Source of the DNA: Exiguobacterium mexicanum | Lineage (GTDB): Bacteria; Bacillota; Bacilli; Exiguobacteriales; Exiguobacteriaceae | Assembly (NCBI RefSeq): GCF_005960665.1 | Contig: NZ_CP040676.1 | Location: 2,543,001 to 2,607,000 of the forward strand | Length of the DNA: 64,000 bases | Direction: 5' to 3' | Part shown: positions 17,288 through 26,287 of the stretch, piece by piece | Position numbering within the stretch: position 1 is the stretch's first letter | Layout: the number at the start of each line of letters is the position of its first letter | The notes under the pieces: generated by a model | Database searches by the model: none | Told to the model about the DNA's origin: nothing | The model's input: the letters and a program-made list of their open reading frames with translations, nothing else | Program-made: the position numbers and the translations under genes

Positions 17288-17443
17288 ACTGTTCTGATGA
17301 TTCGTCTCTGAATTTATAGTTCAAAGTTGGCTTATACGCTCACTAGTTATGTATAACCTTTATTCCATCCTTTTATAAATTAAAAGGATTCGCCTTTGAT
17401 TGGTAGAATAAGGATTTATCATCTACGAAATTGAGGTCATTCT

Positions 17444-18217
17444 ATGTACAGTACAGTTGAAAGAGACACACAGTTCCAACACGTTCTTAATCACTTACAA
17501 ACTGACACAGGCGTTCAAGGGGTTGTTCAGCTCGGCTCCGGTGCCGCAGGATATCAGGACCGCTATTCCGATATCGATTTAATGGTGGCTGCCCGCCCTG
17601 ATGTTGACCCCCAATCAATCAAGCAGAATTTAACCGACTACTTTCTCCGATTATCCCCTATTTTCGTTAAAGAAAAGCAGTTCGGACCGGACATCTTTTT
17701 GCTGATTGTCCTACTCGAGAATCGCTTGGAGTTTAACATCTCTATCGCCCCACTCGAACTACTCCCGGTCCGTTCTCCACTTTGGAACGTCGTGGTCGAT
17801 CGGGACGGGCAACTCCTCCAACACATGGAGATTGAACATGAGCGTTTTGTTGAGAGCCCGATTCGATACGAGACCAGTGATGTTCCCTTTGAGTTTATCT
17901 ATGCCTCGCTAGCACTGGAGAAAGAGTTGAAGCGAAACAATCTCATTTATGCTTTGAAGATGCTTGAGACGTTGCGTGAGTTGACGTTGACAGCCCAGAC
18001 ATTGAAAGAGGGACGAAAAGCGCATCAATTCAAGGCTTATCACACATTGAACCGTTCGTTCATCGAGGATTATTTACAGACATATCCTAATTCAATCGAC
18101 CCGATATCCATCCAACGTGCCAAACAATCGATTCACACTTTATTCTCAGCCTGCTTGGAAGACCATCCACAATATAAACTTGAACCGTATATGCAGCGGT
18201 TGCTTTATGAAGAATGA
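17444..18217 (+). CDS. Nucleotidyltransferase-domain protein
   Basis: A 257-residue protein of the polymerase-beta nucleotidyltransferase superfamily. GSGAAGYQDRYSDIDLMV (residues 31-48) is the GS-x-DxD metal-binding signature with Asp43 and Asp45. The layout (N-terminal transferase, C-terminal helical domain) resembles aminoglycoside or lincosamide nucleotidyltransferases, but many relatives have no antibiotic activity. Single gene. I cannot name a substrate. Confidence 0.78.
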   Translation: MYSTVERDTQFQHVLNHLQTDTGVQGVVQLGSGAAGYQDRYSDIDLMVAARPDVDPQSIKQNLTDYFLRLSPIFVKEKQFGPDIFLLIVLLENRLEFNISIAPLELLPVRSPLWNVVVDRDGQLLQHMEIEHERFVESPIRYETSDVPFEFIYASLALEKELKRNNLIYALKMLETLRELTLTAQTLKEGRKAHQFKAYHTLNRSFIEDYLQTYPNSIDPISIQRAKQSIHTLFSACLEDHPQYKLEPYMQRLLYEE

Positions 18218-18405
18218 CAATCAAAAGCGTCTTTGTAGAACAGTTTTTAAATATGGAACGTCCTTTCGACTTGTCCCGCTTTACATTCAAACGATTATTG
18301 GGATGAACGACGAATGGGTTGCTTTCGTGTATAATGAAGCGTAATCCAAATTGCTAATGAAAATTTCTCGAATAGAAGTTTCTTACACGAAAATGAGGTA
18401 ACCCT

Positions 18406-19851
18406 ATGAATCAACCAAGCTTTTTAGACTATCGCCTAAGCGAAGACATCCAACGCGCACTAGGCATCATGAAATACGAATCACCGACCGAAGTCCAACA
18501 GAAAGTCATCCCGCTCGCACTTGAGTGCAAAGACTCAGTCGTCAAAGCCCAAACCGGAAGCGGAAAGACAGCAGCGTTCGGCATTCCGGTCACGGAACTC
18601 ATCGAATGGGAAGAGAACAAGCCGCAAGTGCTAATTCTCACACCGACACGCGAACTTGCCGTTCAAGTCCGCGAAGATATGACGAACATCGGTCGTTTCA
18701 AACGAATCAAGGCGACTGCCGTTTACGGGAAAGAGCCGTTCTCGAAACAACGTGATGAATTGAAACAGAAAACGCATATCGTTGTCGGAACACCGGGACG
18801 CGTCATGGACCACATCGAACGGGAGACACTCGTTCTCGATAAAATCGATTACTTGATTATCGATGAGGCCGACGAGATGTTGAACCGTGGCTTCCTCGCT
18901 GACGTCGAAGCGATTCTTCAAGAATTGCCGCGCGATCGCGTGACGATGGTATTCTCGGCGACATTCCCGAATGACATCGAACGCTTGTGCCAAAAGCATA
19001 TGAACGAACCAGTCCGTGTCGCCATCGAATCGAGCGGGGTCACCGCCTCGACAATCGAGCACCGTCTGATTGAAGTCCGCCGCGAAGACAAACTCGCCGT
19101 GCTTCAAGATGTGACGGTCGTCGAGAATCCGGACAGCTGCCTCATCTTCTGTCGGACGAAAGAACATGTCGACACGGTGTACAGTGAGCTCGACCAAGCC
19201 GGTTACTCGTGCGAGCGACTCCACGGTGGCCTCGAGCAAGAAGACCGCTTCGCCGTCATGGAAGGCTTCAAGATGGGGAACTTCCGCTACCTCGTCGCGA
19301 CCGATGTCGCAGCACGTGGGATTGACGTCGATAACGTCAACCTCGTCATCAACTATGACGTACCGATGGAAAAAGAGAGTTACGTGCACCGGACCGGCCG
19401 CACCGGCCGTGCCGGAAACGCTGGGAAGGCAATCACGCTCGCAACCCCTCACGAAGGCAAGTTCGTTCGCGCCATTGAGGCATTCATCAAATTCGATATC
19501 CCAGAGATGGATGCGCCGAACGCAGCGCAAGTCGCGCGCAACCAAGCTGCGTTCGAAGAGAAGTTGAGCGGACGACGCGTCGTTCGCAACAACAAGACGG
19601 CCCGCATCAACCAAGACATCATGAAACTTCACTTTAGCGGCGGGAAGAAGAAAAAACTCCGCGCCGTCGACTTCGTCGGGACGATTGCAAAAATTCCTGG
19701 CGTGACAGCAGACGATATCGGGATCATCACAATCAACGATCAAATGACGTATGTTGACATTTTGAACGGTAAAGGCTCACTCGTCCTCCAAGCGATGGAA
19801 TCCACACCGATCAAAGGCAAAAAGCTAAAAGTTAGTAAAGCCCATAAGTAA
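18406..19851 (+). CDS. dbpA: DEAD-box ATP-dependent RNA helicase DbpA/YxiN
   Basis: A 481-residue helicase. Motifs in order are Q motif [10 protein letters not shown], Walker A AQTGSGKT (48-55), PTRELA, TPGR, DEAD, SAT and [12 protein letters not shown]. The last 75 residues (from about 405) form the DbpA RNA-binding domain that docks on hairpin 92 of 23S rRNA in large-subunit assembly. Length equals B. subtilis YxiN. A long open frame on the opposite strand is a codon-bias shadow. Confidence 0.92.
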   Translation: MNQPSFLDYRLSEDIQRALGIMKYESPTEVQQKVIPLALECKDSVVKAQTGSGKTAAFGIPVTELIEWEENKPQVLILTPTRELAVQVREDMTNIGRFKRIKATAVYGKEPFSKQRDELKQKTHIVVGTPGRVMDHIERETLVLDKIDYLIIDEADEMLNRGFLADVEAILQELPRDRVTMVFSATFPNDIERLCQKHMNEPVRVAIESSGVTASTIEHRLIEVRREDKLAVLQDVTVVENPDSCLIFCRTKEHVDTVYSELDQAGYSCERLHGGLEQEDRFAVMEGFKMGNFRYLVATDVAARGIDVDNVNLVINYDVPMEKESYVHRTGRTGRAGNAGKAITLATPHEGKFVRAIEAFIKFDIPEMDAPNAAQVARNQAAFEEKLSGRRVVRNNKTARINQDIMKLHFSGGKKKKLRAVDFVGTIAKIPGVTADDIGIITINDQMTYVDILNGKGSLVLQAMESTPIKGKKLKVSKAHK

Positions 19852-19859
19852 ACAAGCGA

Positions 19860-19900
19860 GGTTTCGGAGAGGATGATCTCTCCGGACCTTATTTATGTTT
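19860..19900 (+). terminator. Terminator of dbpA
   Basis: Stem around TCGGAGAG/CTCTCCGGA followed by TTATTTATGTTT. Confidence 0.55.
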
Positions 19901-19966
19901 AATCAGCATTTCCGAAAACGCTTTACGATTACACGTCATAAATTCAACCTTTCTCACCTGATTGTC

Positions 19967-19997
19967 ATAAAAATAGCTCAGGCATTGAGCCTGAGCT
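19967..19997 (-). terminator. Terminator
   Basis: Perfect 9-bp stem AGCTCAGGC/GCCTGAGCT with ATTTTTAT on the minus strand, touching the stop of the gene at 19997. Confidence 0.6.
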
Positions 19998-20425
19998 TAT
20001 TTTCCTAAATGGTGAAAGTCAATTTTCCCTTCAATCGTCGAACTGAATCCTCGTTGCTCGACTTCGCCTTCGTCTGTCACCTGATAATAATACTCCGAAT
20101 CCGGCTCACTCGAAAATGTCACGTATATCGTGTATGGATTTGTACTCTCGTACCCCTCGGTTCGAAATGGAATCGTCGTGACAGTGAACGTTTCATTCGG
20201 ATGTCGTTCTTTGAGTTTGTCTTCAAGGATGATGACGTCCGCCGCGAGTCGACTCTCAATTAAAAACGGACGGATTGCATAAAACACCGCATACATGAGG
20301 ATGCAGAGTACAGCCAACAGACGAATCATCGTCCGCCATTTCCCGCGAAATACATAGGATGCCGCAAAAATCAGAAAGACGACAACAGCTACCAGCAAAC
20401 ATTCAATCAGCTCTGTCGGATGCAC
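19997..20425 (-). CDS. Small membrane protein of unknown function
   Basis: A 142-residue protein with two N-terminal membrane segments (about residues 9-26 and 34-54). An extracytoplasmic domain with a conserved-looking beta-rich tail follows (TIYVTFSSEPDSEYYYQVTD). No family recognised. Single gene, 24 bases after the DUF4317 gene on the same strand. Confidence 0.6.
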   Translation of the reverse strand: MHPTELIECLLVAVVVFLIFAASYVFRGKWRTMIRLLAVLCILMYAVFYAIRPFLIESRLAADVIILEDKLKERHPNETFTVTTIPFRTEGYESTNPYTIYVTFSSEPDSEYYYQVTDEGEVEQRGFSSTIEGKIDFHHLGK

Positions 20426-20449
20426 TCGATGTCCTCCAGTCGGAATTTA

Positions 20450-21643
20450 TTAGTCGAGCAGTTCTTCCGAGATCAACTTGAATCCTTCAATCTCCGTATC
20501 CTCTTCTAATTCAATCAACAGGCACCGTTTCCCTTTCACGTTCACTTGTCTCACGTACTTCAGGTCTTGCGGACTGATCGAGATATTGGCGACTTTCGTA
20601 TTGATTTTAATCGACTTCGACGTGTATTTCGGGACGACGCTGCTCGCCTTCATCTCATATTGGCGGTCGTCGACGACTTGTTGGAACGCCTGCTCGACCT
20701 TCTCCGTCGTCACATCCTCGACCCCGCTCGCCTTCAAGACGATTTCGACGGTACGGGCGTCAATCATCGGCACGCTCTCGTCCTCGTCCTCGCGTTCCGC
20801 TTCGGCTAGGATCATCTGATTGATTTCATCATAGACGGTGGCGAGCGTCCCGACGTTCACTTCTTCGCCGATGACAGTTTTGACGACCTCCTCGAACATC
20901 GCCTTCTCTTCGACCGCCGTCACAATCTCGGTGCCATTCAAGACGTTCTCGATGAAGCCGAAGTCCGGTTGATGAGCCTTTTGCGCGGCGTACAGGATAT
21001 GGTTGACGTCGGCCGCGTTGTCCGTGAAGCACGGGAACATGAAACCACCAATCGGGGCATCGAGTTTGATGACCGGATTGATGAAGATATTCGACTTGAA
21101 CTCCCGCTCGATATAATCGAACACGAGCGACTGTTTCGGGAGCTCGGTCTGGTTGATGCTACATAGGATGAATCGTGACGTCCATACCTCGTCACGCATA
21201 TCGATTTCCGTCTCCTCCGAGTGACGGCGTGTCGGCTTATTGTATTTGAAGCGAATGAACGTGACGACCATATCTTTCTCAAATGGTGCCTCCTGGACCA
21301 TCTTGAGCGCGATCCGCTGCATCATACCGGCCCACTCTTCAATCTCGTCGGTCCGAAGCGCCTCATACAACAACGTCTGCGTATGGTCGATCTGGCCCGG
21401 CTCCGGATGTTGAAACTTCACTTCGAATAGCTTCTCGTCGATTTTGCCGCCGAGCACTTTCTTGAAGTTGGCGAGAAACAGCTCTTGGTGCTCCTGCTCG
21501 ACAAACGGGAACGAGCGCAGCTCCTCATGGAAAATCTCGTTGCTGTCTTGGCGAATATAAATATTATAAATGTCAGCGATTTTGACCGCTTCCGCATTTA
21601 ACTTGAAATGCTTGCGGATTGCCGCGATATCTTTTTGATTCAT
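20450..21643 (-). CDS. DUF4317-family protein
   Basis: A 397-residue cytoplasmic protein starting MNQKDIAAIRKHFKLNAEAV and containing RFILCSINQTELPKQSLVF, which match the DUF4317 family common in Firmicutes. Function unknown. The gene is complete, has AAGGAG-type spacing at its ATG and may be co-transcribed with the small membrane protein downstream. Confidence 0.82.
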   Translation of the reverse strand: MNQKDIAAIRKHFKLNAEAVKIADIYNIYIRQDSNEIFHEELRSFPFVEQEHQELFLANFKKVLGGKIDEKLFEVKFQHPEPGQIDHTQTLLYEALRTDEIEEWAGMMQRIALKMVQEAPFEKDMVVTFIRFKYNKPTRRHSEETEIDMRDEVWTSRFILCSINQTELPKQSLVFDYIEREFKSNIFINPVIKLDAPIGGFMFPCFTDNAADVNHILYAAQKAHQPDFGFIENVLNGTEIVTAVEEKAMFEEVVKTVIGEEVNVGTLATVYDEINQMILAEAEREDEDESVPMIDARTVEIVLKASGVEDVTTEKVEQAFQQVVDDRQYEMKASSVVPKYTSKSIKINTKVANISISPQDLKYVRQVNVKGKRCLLIELEEDTEIEGFKLISEELLD

Positions 21644-21828
21644 TACGTACCACTCCTTCGTCCTTTACTACAAACCGATTCCATTATACCAATAGTTGAT
21701 GCTGACGCGTATGTCAGTAGTGCTAAAGCCGGGACGTCTGATGTCATGTATCATGTCCCTGACCTCAACTTTTATAATCGTTAGATTCATTTTTTGTAAA
21801 TTTGCGTATTTCTCACATCCTTGCCATG

Positions 21829-21866
21829 TATAGTCGATGTGCATCGTGCGTTTACGATGCACGTCG
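21829..21866 (+). promoter_or_regulatory. Promoter -10 box and 5'-UTR hairpin of the secreted nuclease gene
   Basis: TATAGT (21829-21834) is followed at once by an inverted repeat GTGCATCGT-N6-ACGATGCAC (21839-21862), extendable to 13 bp. No clear -35 box is seen, which suggests an activator or operator role for the palindrome. Confidence 0.4.
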
Positions 21867-21898
21867 TTCAGTCGTCATACATAATAGGAGGCACAAAC

Positions 21899-22531
21899 AT
21901 GTTCAAAAAATGCATCAGTTCGTTATTCGCCATCATCTTAGTCGCCACAACGCTTCACTTCACGACCCCGACCGCCTCGGCGCTCCCGCCGAACATCCCG
22001 TCGAAATCGACCGCGCTGTCTAAATTGAACGCGTTGACGGTGAAGACAGAAGGATCGATGACCGGTTATAGCCGTGACTTGTTCCCGCATTGGAGTAGCC
22101 AAGGGAACGGGTGTAACACGCGTCACGTCGTCTTGAAACGCGACGCCGACTCGGTCGTCGACGAGTGTCCGGTCACGACCGGTAAGTGGTACAGTTACTA
22201 TGACGGCATCACGTTCACGTCGCCGTCTGACATCGATATCGATCACGTCGTCCCATTGGCTGAAGCGTGGCGTTCAGGTGCAAGCAGCTGGACGACAACG
22301 AAACGTCAAAGCTTCGCAAATGATTTGAACGGGCCTCAGCTCATCGCCGTCTCGGCCAGCTCAAACCGTTCAAAAGGGGACCAAGATCCGTCGACATGGC
22401 AACCGCCACGTACCGGTGCACGCTGTGCCTATGCGAAGATGTGGGTTGAGACGAAGAGCCGTTGGGGCCTCAGCCTCCAATCGACAGAAAAGACGGCCTT
22501 GCAAACGGCCATCAACGCCTGCAGCTATTAA
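21899..22531 (+). CDS. Secreted HNH-family nuclease
   Basis: A 210-residue protein. Residues 1-28 are a Sec signal peptide ending ASA. The mature part carries DIDIDHVVPLAEAW (His116 next to Asp115) and, further on, NDLNGPQ and SASSNRSKGDQDPSTW. These are the parts of the DUF1524/GmrSD-type HNH fold seen in secreted nucleases of actinobacteria and Exiguobacterium-like bacteria. Four cysteines could make disulphides outside the cell. A role in DNA scavenging is plausible but not shown. ATG follows AATAGGAGG. Confidence 0.82.
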   Translation: MFKKCISSLFAIILVATTLHFTTPTASALPPNIPSKSTALSKLNALTVKTEGSMTGYSRDLFPHWSSQGNGCNTRHVVLKRDADSVVDECPVTTGKWYSYYDGITFTSPSDIDIDHVVPLAEAWRSGASSWTTTKRQSFANDLNGPQLIAVSASSNRSKGDQDPSTWQPPRTGARCAYAKMWVETKSRWGLSLQSTEKTALQTAINACSY

Positions 22532-22550
22532 GTTTTGAAAGGAGTTCACG

Positions 22551-22793
22551 ATGAACCAGCAATCTTCTATCTTTAAAGCCTCCCACGGTGTCATGACCGA
22601 GGAAGTCGGTGTCATCAGTGGAGAACTTGAATTACGGACGACGTGCCAGGAAGACGGCACGCTCGAGCTCGCCATCACGTACGTCGGGGCGGCCGAGTGG
22701 TACACATTGCCCGGGAAAGACTACAAACTGCATGACGTGCGCGACCACGAGGTCGTGCATCAACTGCTCGTGAACGTCCTCGAGCGGGCATAA
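22551..22793 (+). CDS. Hypothetical small protein
   Basis: An 80-residue soluble protein, 19 bases after the nuclease gene and probably in its operon. ATG follows AAAGGAG. No signal peptide and no known family. A cytoplasmic partner of the nuclease is only a guess from position. Confidence 0.55.
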   Translation: MNQQSSIFKASHGVMTEEVGVISGELELRTTCQEDGTLELAITYVGAAEWYTLPGKDYKLHDVRDHEVVHQLLVNVLERA

Positions 22794-22795
22794 CA

Positions 22796-22827
22796 AATGA
22801 GCCGACACGGCATCGTGTCGGCTCATT
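22796..22827. terminator. Bidirectional terminator
   Basis: Perfect 14-bp stem AATGAGCCGACACG/CGTGTCGGCTCATT between convergent genes. Confidence 0.75.
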
Positions 22828-23329
22828 GTTTATACTTCTCTAATAACGTCTTCGGGATGTGGCAGTAATCGTCCGGGCATCGCGCGAGCCGGTCTTGATG
22901 CTCGTCCGCGCTCCGGACGTAGTTCGTGAGCGGACACACCTCGACCGCGATTCGGTCCGCGTCGCTGCGACTGTCGATAAACGTGCGCGCGGCTTCCAAA
23001 TGGCGCGGGTCTGTACTATAGACGCCGGTCCGATACTTTTCACCGACATCCTCGCCTTGGCGATTGACGCTATACGGGTCGATGATTTCGAACAAGTAGT
23101 GCATCAAATCCTCCATCGTGACGATGCTCGAATCGAACGTCGTTTTGACGCATTCGGCGTAACCGTCATATGGTCCGTTAAGCGTATCCGTCGTCCCGTT
23201 CGCCCGTCCGGCCTCCGTTTCGATGACACCGGGTAACGTCTTGATGAACGCTTGGACGCCCCAGAGGCAACCACCTGCTAAATAAACGGTTTCGATCAGT
23301 CTCACTCCTTGTCTGTCAGGTTTAGGCAA
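22823..23329 (-). CDS. msrA: Peptide-methionine (S)-S-oxide reductase MsrA
   Basis: A reductase that repairs oxidised methionine. The active site is AGGCLWGVQAF (usual form GCFWG), followed by YDGYAECVKTTFD and EVCPLTNYVRSADEHQD of the family. The start is uncertain. The frame opens at TTG 23327-23329 without a ribosome site, whereas AAGGAG lies just before CTG 23297-23299, which would begin the protein IETVYLAGG as in homologues. The shorter form of about 158 residues is more likely. Single gene. Confidence 0.85.
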   Translation of the reverse strand: MPKPDRQGVRLIETVYLAGGCLWGVQAFIKTLPGVIETEAGRANGTTDTLNGPYDGYAECVKTTFDSSIVTMEDLMHYLFEIIDPYSVNRQGEDVGEKYRTGVYSTDPRHLEAARTFIDSRSDADRIAVEVCPLTNYVRSADEHQDRLARCPDDYCHIPKTLLEKYKQ

Positions 23330-23380
23330 TTCTAGTTATACTATCGTTATACATGATTATATCCAAAAAGGAGCACCATT

Positions 23381-23644
23381 TTGAAAACAATCAGACTCGC
23401 TCTTCTTCTATCCACAGCACTCCATCTGATTTATGTTGTCGCCACCTTCGGAATCGGCTTCATCCGCACGCTCAATTATGAACCCGACATCATCGCCGAG
23501 GCGGATAACGTCACTATGCTTCAAAACGAGGTGGCCATCGGGACGACCGGTTCACCCTTCTATTTGGGATTCACGTTCATTGTCCTAACCGTCATTTTGG
23601 CGCTCGGACTATTCATGGTTCAACGGATTCGCCAAACTCGTTAA
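23381..23644 (+). CDS. Small two-helix membrane protein
   Basis: An 87-residue protein with membrane segments at about residues 5-29 and 58-80 and an extracytoplasmic loop between. TTG start after AAAAAGGAG. No family recognised. Confidence 0.6.
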   Translation: MKTIRLALLLSTALHLIYVVATFGIGFIRTLNYEPDIIAEADNVTMLQNEVAIGTTGSPFYLGFTFIVLTVILALGLFMVQRIRQTR

Positions 23645-23710
23645 ACAGGAAGGGAATCCAGGATAAATTCGCTACACTCGTGATAGAACCCAATTTAGGA
23701 GGGATGTCGT

Positions 23711-24085
23711 TTGAATCTCATTCAACAAATCAGACAAATCTATGTGCCGGTGCACGACTTGGATCGCGCGGTACGTTTCTATCGGGACACGCTTCAACTT
23801 CCGCTCTTATTCCAAACAGGCAACCTCGCCTTTTTAGAATGTAGCGGTGTGCGGCTCATGCTGTCGCGTCCCGAAAATGAAGACTTTGCGAAAGCGAGCT
23901 CTGTGCTATATCTCCAAGTGAACCATCTCACCGAGGCGTATGAACAGCTTTTGGCGAAAGATGTTCAGTTTATCGACGAGCCGCACCTCGTCGCGAAAAT
24001 GGAGAACCTCGAGACGTGGATGGCTTTTTTCAAGGATTCTGAGGGTAACACGCATGCGTTGATAAGTGAGATTCATACAAAATGA
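23711..24085 (+). CDS. VOC-family (glyoxalase/bleomycin resistance-like) protein
   Basis: A 124-residue protein of the vicinal oxygen chelate fold. It starts IRQIYVPVHDLDRAVRFYRD and ends DSEGNTHALISE, the two conserved ends of the family. VOC proteins include metal-dependent lyases, dioxygenases and antibiotic-binding proteins; this one cannot be assigned. TTG start after AGGAGGG. Confidence 0.85.
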   Translation: MNLIQQIRQIYVPVHDLDRAVRFYRDTLQLPLLFQTGNLAFLECSGVRLMLSRPENEDFAKASSVLYLQVNHLTEAYEQLLAKDVQFIDEPHLVAKMENLETWMAFFKDSEGNTHALISEIHTK

Positions 24086-24086
24086 T

Positions 24087-24125
24087 AGGTTACGGCTGTT
24101 CGGTGACCTTTCTTATATTTTTTTA
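24087..24125 (+). terminator. Terminator of the VOC gene
   Basis: Stem AGGTTAC/GTGACCT (one G-T pair) followed by TTTCTTATATTTTTTT. Confidence 0.55.
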
Positions 24126-24167
24126 ACTAGTTTCTAGTGACTTACTCAATCGTTTCTTTACCATTTT

Positions 24168-25121
24168 TTAATCTGTTTGAATTACTTCAGCCAACCTCAC
24201 GACTTGAAGCTCAGTTTTCACTTCATTGATGGAAGAGATTGTTCGCTTCGATCGTTCGGCCATTTCTTCAGGAAGATCTTTTAGACGTTCTCTTGAATCT
24301 GCTAACTCTTTTTCAATTCGATCGTACTTGTCCTGATCAATTTTATTTTCATTCTTTTCTTCTTTCCAAAATTGCAGTGTCTCGATGGCTTTTCCACCCG
24401 TCCTTTTTACCTTTTGATAGGAAGAAATTGTATAGTTCGCCGTTACAATGACATTTGTAGATAATTCTAGAGCTTCCCTAGCTTCGATTGTCGAGGTTCG
24501 AACGTCCTCAATTTGATAAACGAGTTCCGTATCCAATTCGTGCTCCATTTCTAATAGCAATGCTGGATCATTCTCAGTTTGGTAGGTCTCATATAATTGA
24601 CTCACCCGTTTACGCGTCTCAGCCATCTCTTGTTTGATACTCGATAAGTGTTCTAGTCGAAATAAAACGTCATCCACTTCATTTAACGTGCTGTTGGCAG
24701 AACTTAAATAAGAACTCATTTTACCTAACACCGGACTACTAACCACACTGTTAACTCCTGAAATGACAAGCGTCGCTGAATTGATATGTTCTAAAATGCT
24801 ACGGACAGGGACCATATTTTCTTTTAACCAATCGACTTGTTGGACGAGCTGGGTTAAATCTTGATCGTATTCTTCTAAATCATTAATGATTTGCGGTACT
24901 TCTTTTTCAATGGTTGTGACAGATTCTGCTTGCATATCGTCGACGCGCGATTGCATCTCCGCTTGAGAAATAGACTCGTTCGTATCCCGATTCATATTAA
25001 ATTGACTAACAAAGTATCCGACTGTACCAGATACGACTACAGACGAAGCGATTGTGATTGGGATCAAATATCTTTGAAAAAATGATGTTCTTCTTGTCGT
25101 TCGTTCTCGTTTCGATTCCAT
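24168..25121 (-). CDS. Membrane-anchored coiled-coil protein
   Basis: A 317-residue protein with a basic N terminus (KRERTTRRTSFFQRY), one membrane anchor (about residues 17-38) and a long helical, charged extracytoplasmic part that looks like coiled coil. No family recognised. Base composition is more AT-rich than the genes to its left. It lies just outside the left end of the rlmH-associated island and may be native or left by an older insertion. Confidence 0.62.
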   Translation of the reverse strand: MESKRERTTRRTSFFQRYLIPITIASSVVVSGTVGYFVSQFNMNRDTNESISQAEMQSRVDDMQAESVTTIEKEVPQIINDLEEYDQDLTQLVQQVDWLKENMVPVRSILEHINSATLVISGVNSVVSSPVLGKMSSYLSSANSTLNEVDDVLFRLEHLSSIKQEMAETRKRVSQLYETYQTENDPALLLEMEHELDTELVYQIEDVRTSTIEAREALELSTNVIVTANYTISSYQKVKRTGGKAIETLQFWKEEKNENKIDQDKYDRIEKELADSRERLKDLPEEMAERSKRTISSINEVKTELQVVRLAEVIQTD

Positions 25122-25296
25122 TTTTGGAAAGCTCCTCTGCGCTTAAAAATATGATTTTTTATAAAAAATACCATTTTATGATGATTTTTATCTATATTGT
25201 AAATTCGAAACTGATTATCGACAATCCTTTTTAAATTGGATATAAAAAAGATTGGATTATGGTCTTAGTCTCTATTTAAAAATGTCTTCAGGACAA

Positions 25297-25336
25297 AATA
25301 AAAGGTTGATGAGCGCTGGCTCATCAACCTTTTATT
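25297..25336 (-). terminator. Strong terminator, probably the original rlmH terminator
   Basis: Perfect 18-bp stem (25297-25314 with 25319-25336) and a 4-base loop. It starts a few bases beyond the duplicated rlmH stop codon at the left attachment site. In an uninterrupted chromosome it would follow rlmH directly. Confidence 0.7.
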
Positions 25337-25340
25337 AGAC

Positions 25341-25363
25341 CTCATTTATTTATGGTACGGCTC
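25341..25363 (-). repeat. Left attachment site: direct repeat of the rlmH 3' end
   Basis: Reads on the minus strand as codons for E-P-Y-H-K-stop, preceded by RYG, then AATGAG. It matches the real rlmH end at 45447-45469 in 20 of 23 bases in the same orientation (for example TATGGTACGGCTC against TATGATACGGCTC on the plus strand). Inverted repeats flank it: ACCTCATTTA/TAAATGAGGT and TACGG/CCGTA. Confidence 0.82.
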
Positions 25364-25411
25364 TCCGTATCGCATCTAAATGAGGTTTTTATATTTCAAC
25401 TTCAAATATAT

Positions 25412-26254
25412 TTACCTCATAGATTCAGTTACAACTTGATGAATATGCTCTACTATCGTGTCTAAAGAATATTTACTAGTGTTTAACGCAAACTTATCAA
25501 CTAGGTATGGGTTATATTCTTTCACCTGATCAAATGATACATTATGCCAAATAGGCAATATTATTATCTTCTTCTCATTAATTTCTCGATTTAAAAAACT
25601 TTTAAATTCATAGCTTGACCATCCGCTCTGTATAAAGTTTTCCGAAAGAAAAATTACAACGAATCTTGAATTTAATATTCCCATGTTCATCATTTCTGTT
25701 TGGCTTTGTCCGATCTTAAATACTTTTACGTCCTCAAATACTCTTAATCCTTTATCAGCTAATTTGTCTGACAACTCTGTCACAAATATGTCTTTGTCCA
25801 AACTAGAATGTGATAAAAACACGTCGTATTCTATAAGTTCTTTTTCTTTTACAGCTTGTTTAATATCGCTAGACAGGTCATCGAGCTTATCTTTTATCTC
25901 AATGATTTCGTCTAAATATTCTTCATTAGAATTTGTATTAGCCTTCATAGACTTCGTTAAATCGCTATACTGCTTCTTTTGCTCTTTTGCTACTTTAACT
26001 TCATATTTATTAATATTTTCTTTATTCTTTTTCAACTTTTCAATGAGTTGCGTAATATTTTTATCGTATTGTAATAGCTCATTGTTATAACTAGCTATTT
26101 TTTTTAGATCGGACTTATTTGGATTTTTTTTATTCATAAGTTTATTCAACTTAGTAAATAACTGATCTCTTTTTTTCCTCATGTCTACTAACTTCGACTG
26201 CAACTGAACATCATTCTTTACATGTCTTTTTAAACTAGTAACATTAATACTCAT
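25412..26254 (-). CDS. TIR-domain protein with N-terminal coiled coil, TirS-like
   Basis: A 280-residue protein. Residues 10-135 are Lys/Glu-rich and strongly coiled-coil. Residues 142-275 are a TIR domain: YDVFLSHSSLDKD (143-155), then GWSSYEFKSFL with the likely catalytic Glu216, then IILPIWHNVS. Bacterial TIR domains cleave NAD+ or make signal nucleotides in antiphage defence. The layout and length match S. aureus TirS, itself encoded on an SCC element. It is the terminal gene of the island next to the left attachment site, 33 bases after a membrane-protein gene in the same direction. Confidence 0.85.
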   Translation of the reverse strand: MSINVTSLKRHVKNDVQLQSKLVDMRKKRDQLFTKLNKLMNKKNPNKSDLKKIASYNNELLQYDKNITQLIEKLKKNKENINKYEVKVAKEQKKQYSDLTKSMKANTNSNEEYLDEIIEIKDKLDDLSSDIKQAVKEKELIEYDVFLSHSSLDKDIFVTELSDKLADKGLRVFEDVKVFKIGQSQTEMMNMGILNSRFVVIFLSENFIQSGWSSYEFKSFLNREINEKKIIILPIWHNVSFDQVKEYNPYLVDKFALNTSKYSLDTIVEHIHQVVTESMR

Positions 26255-26287
26255 CTATACACCCCTTCAAACAGAAGTATCATTACT

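Noticed and set aside
18631-19743. 370-codon open frame on the minus strand
   Set aside because: Fully antisense to dbpA, with no family features; an effect of codon bias in GC-rich third positions.
24081-24110. A third copy of the rlmH attachment repeat (CAGCCGTAACC on the minus strand)
   Set aside because: Only the CCGTA core matches and it is part of the hairpin terminator of the VOC gene.
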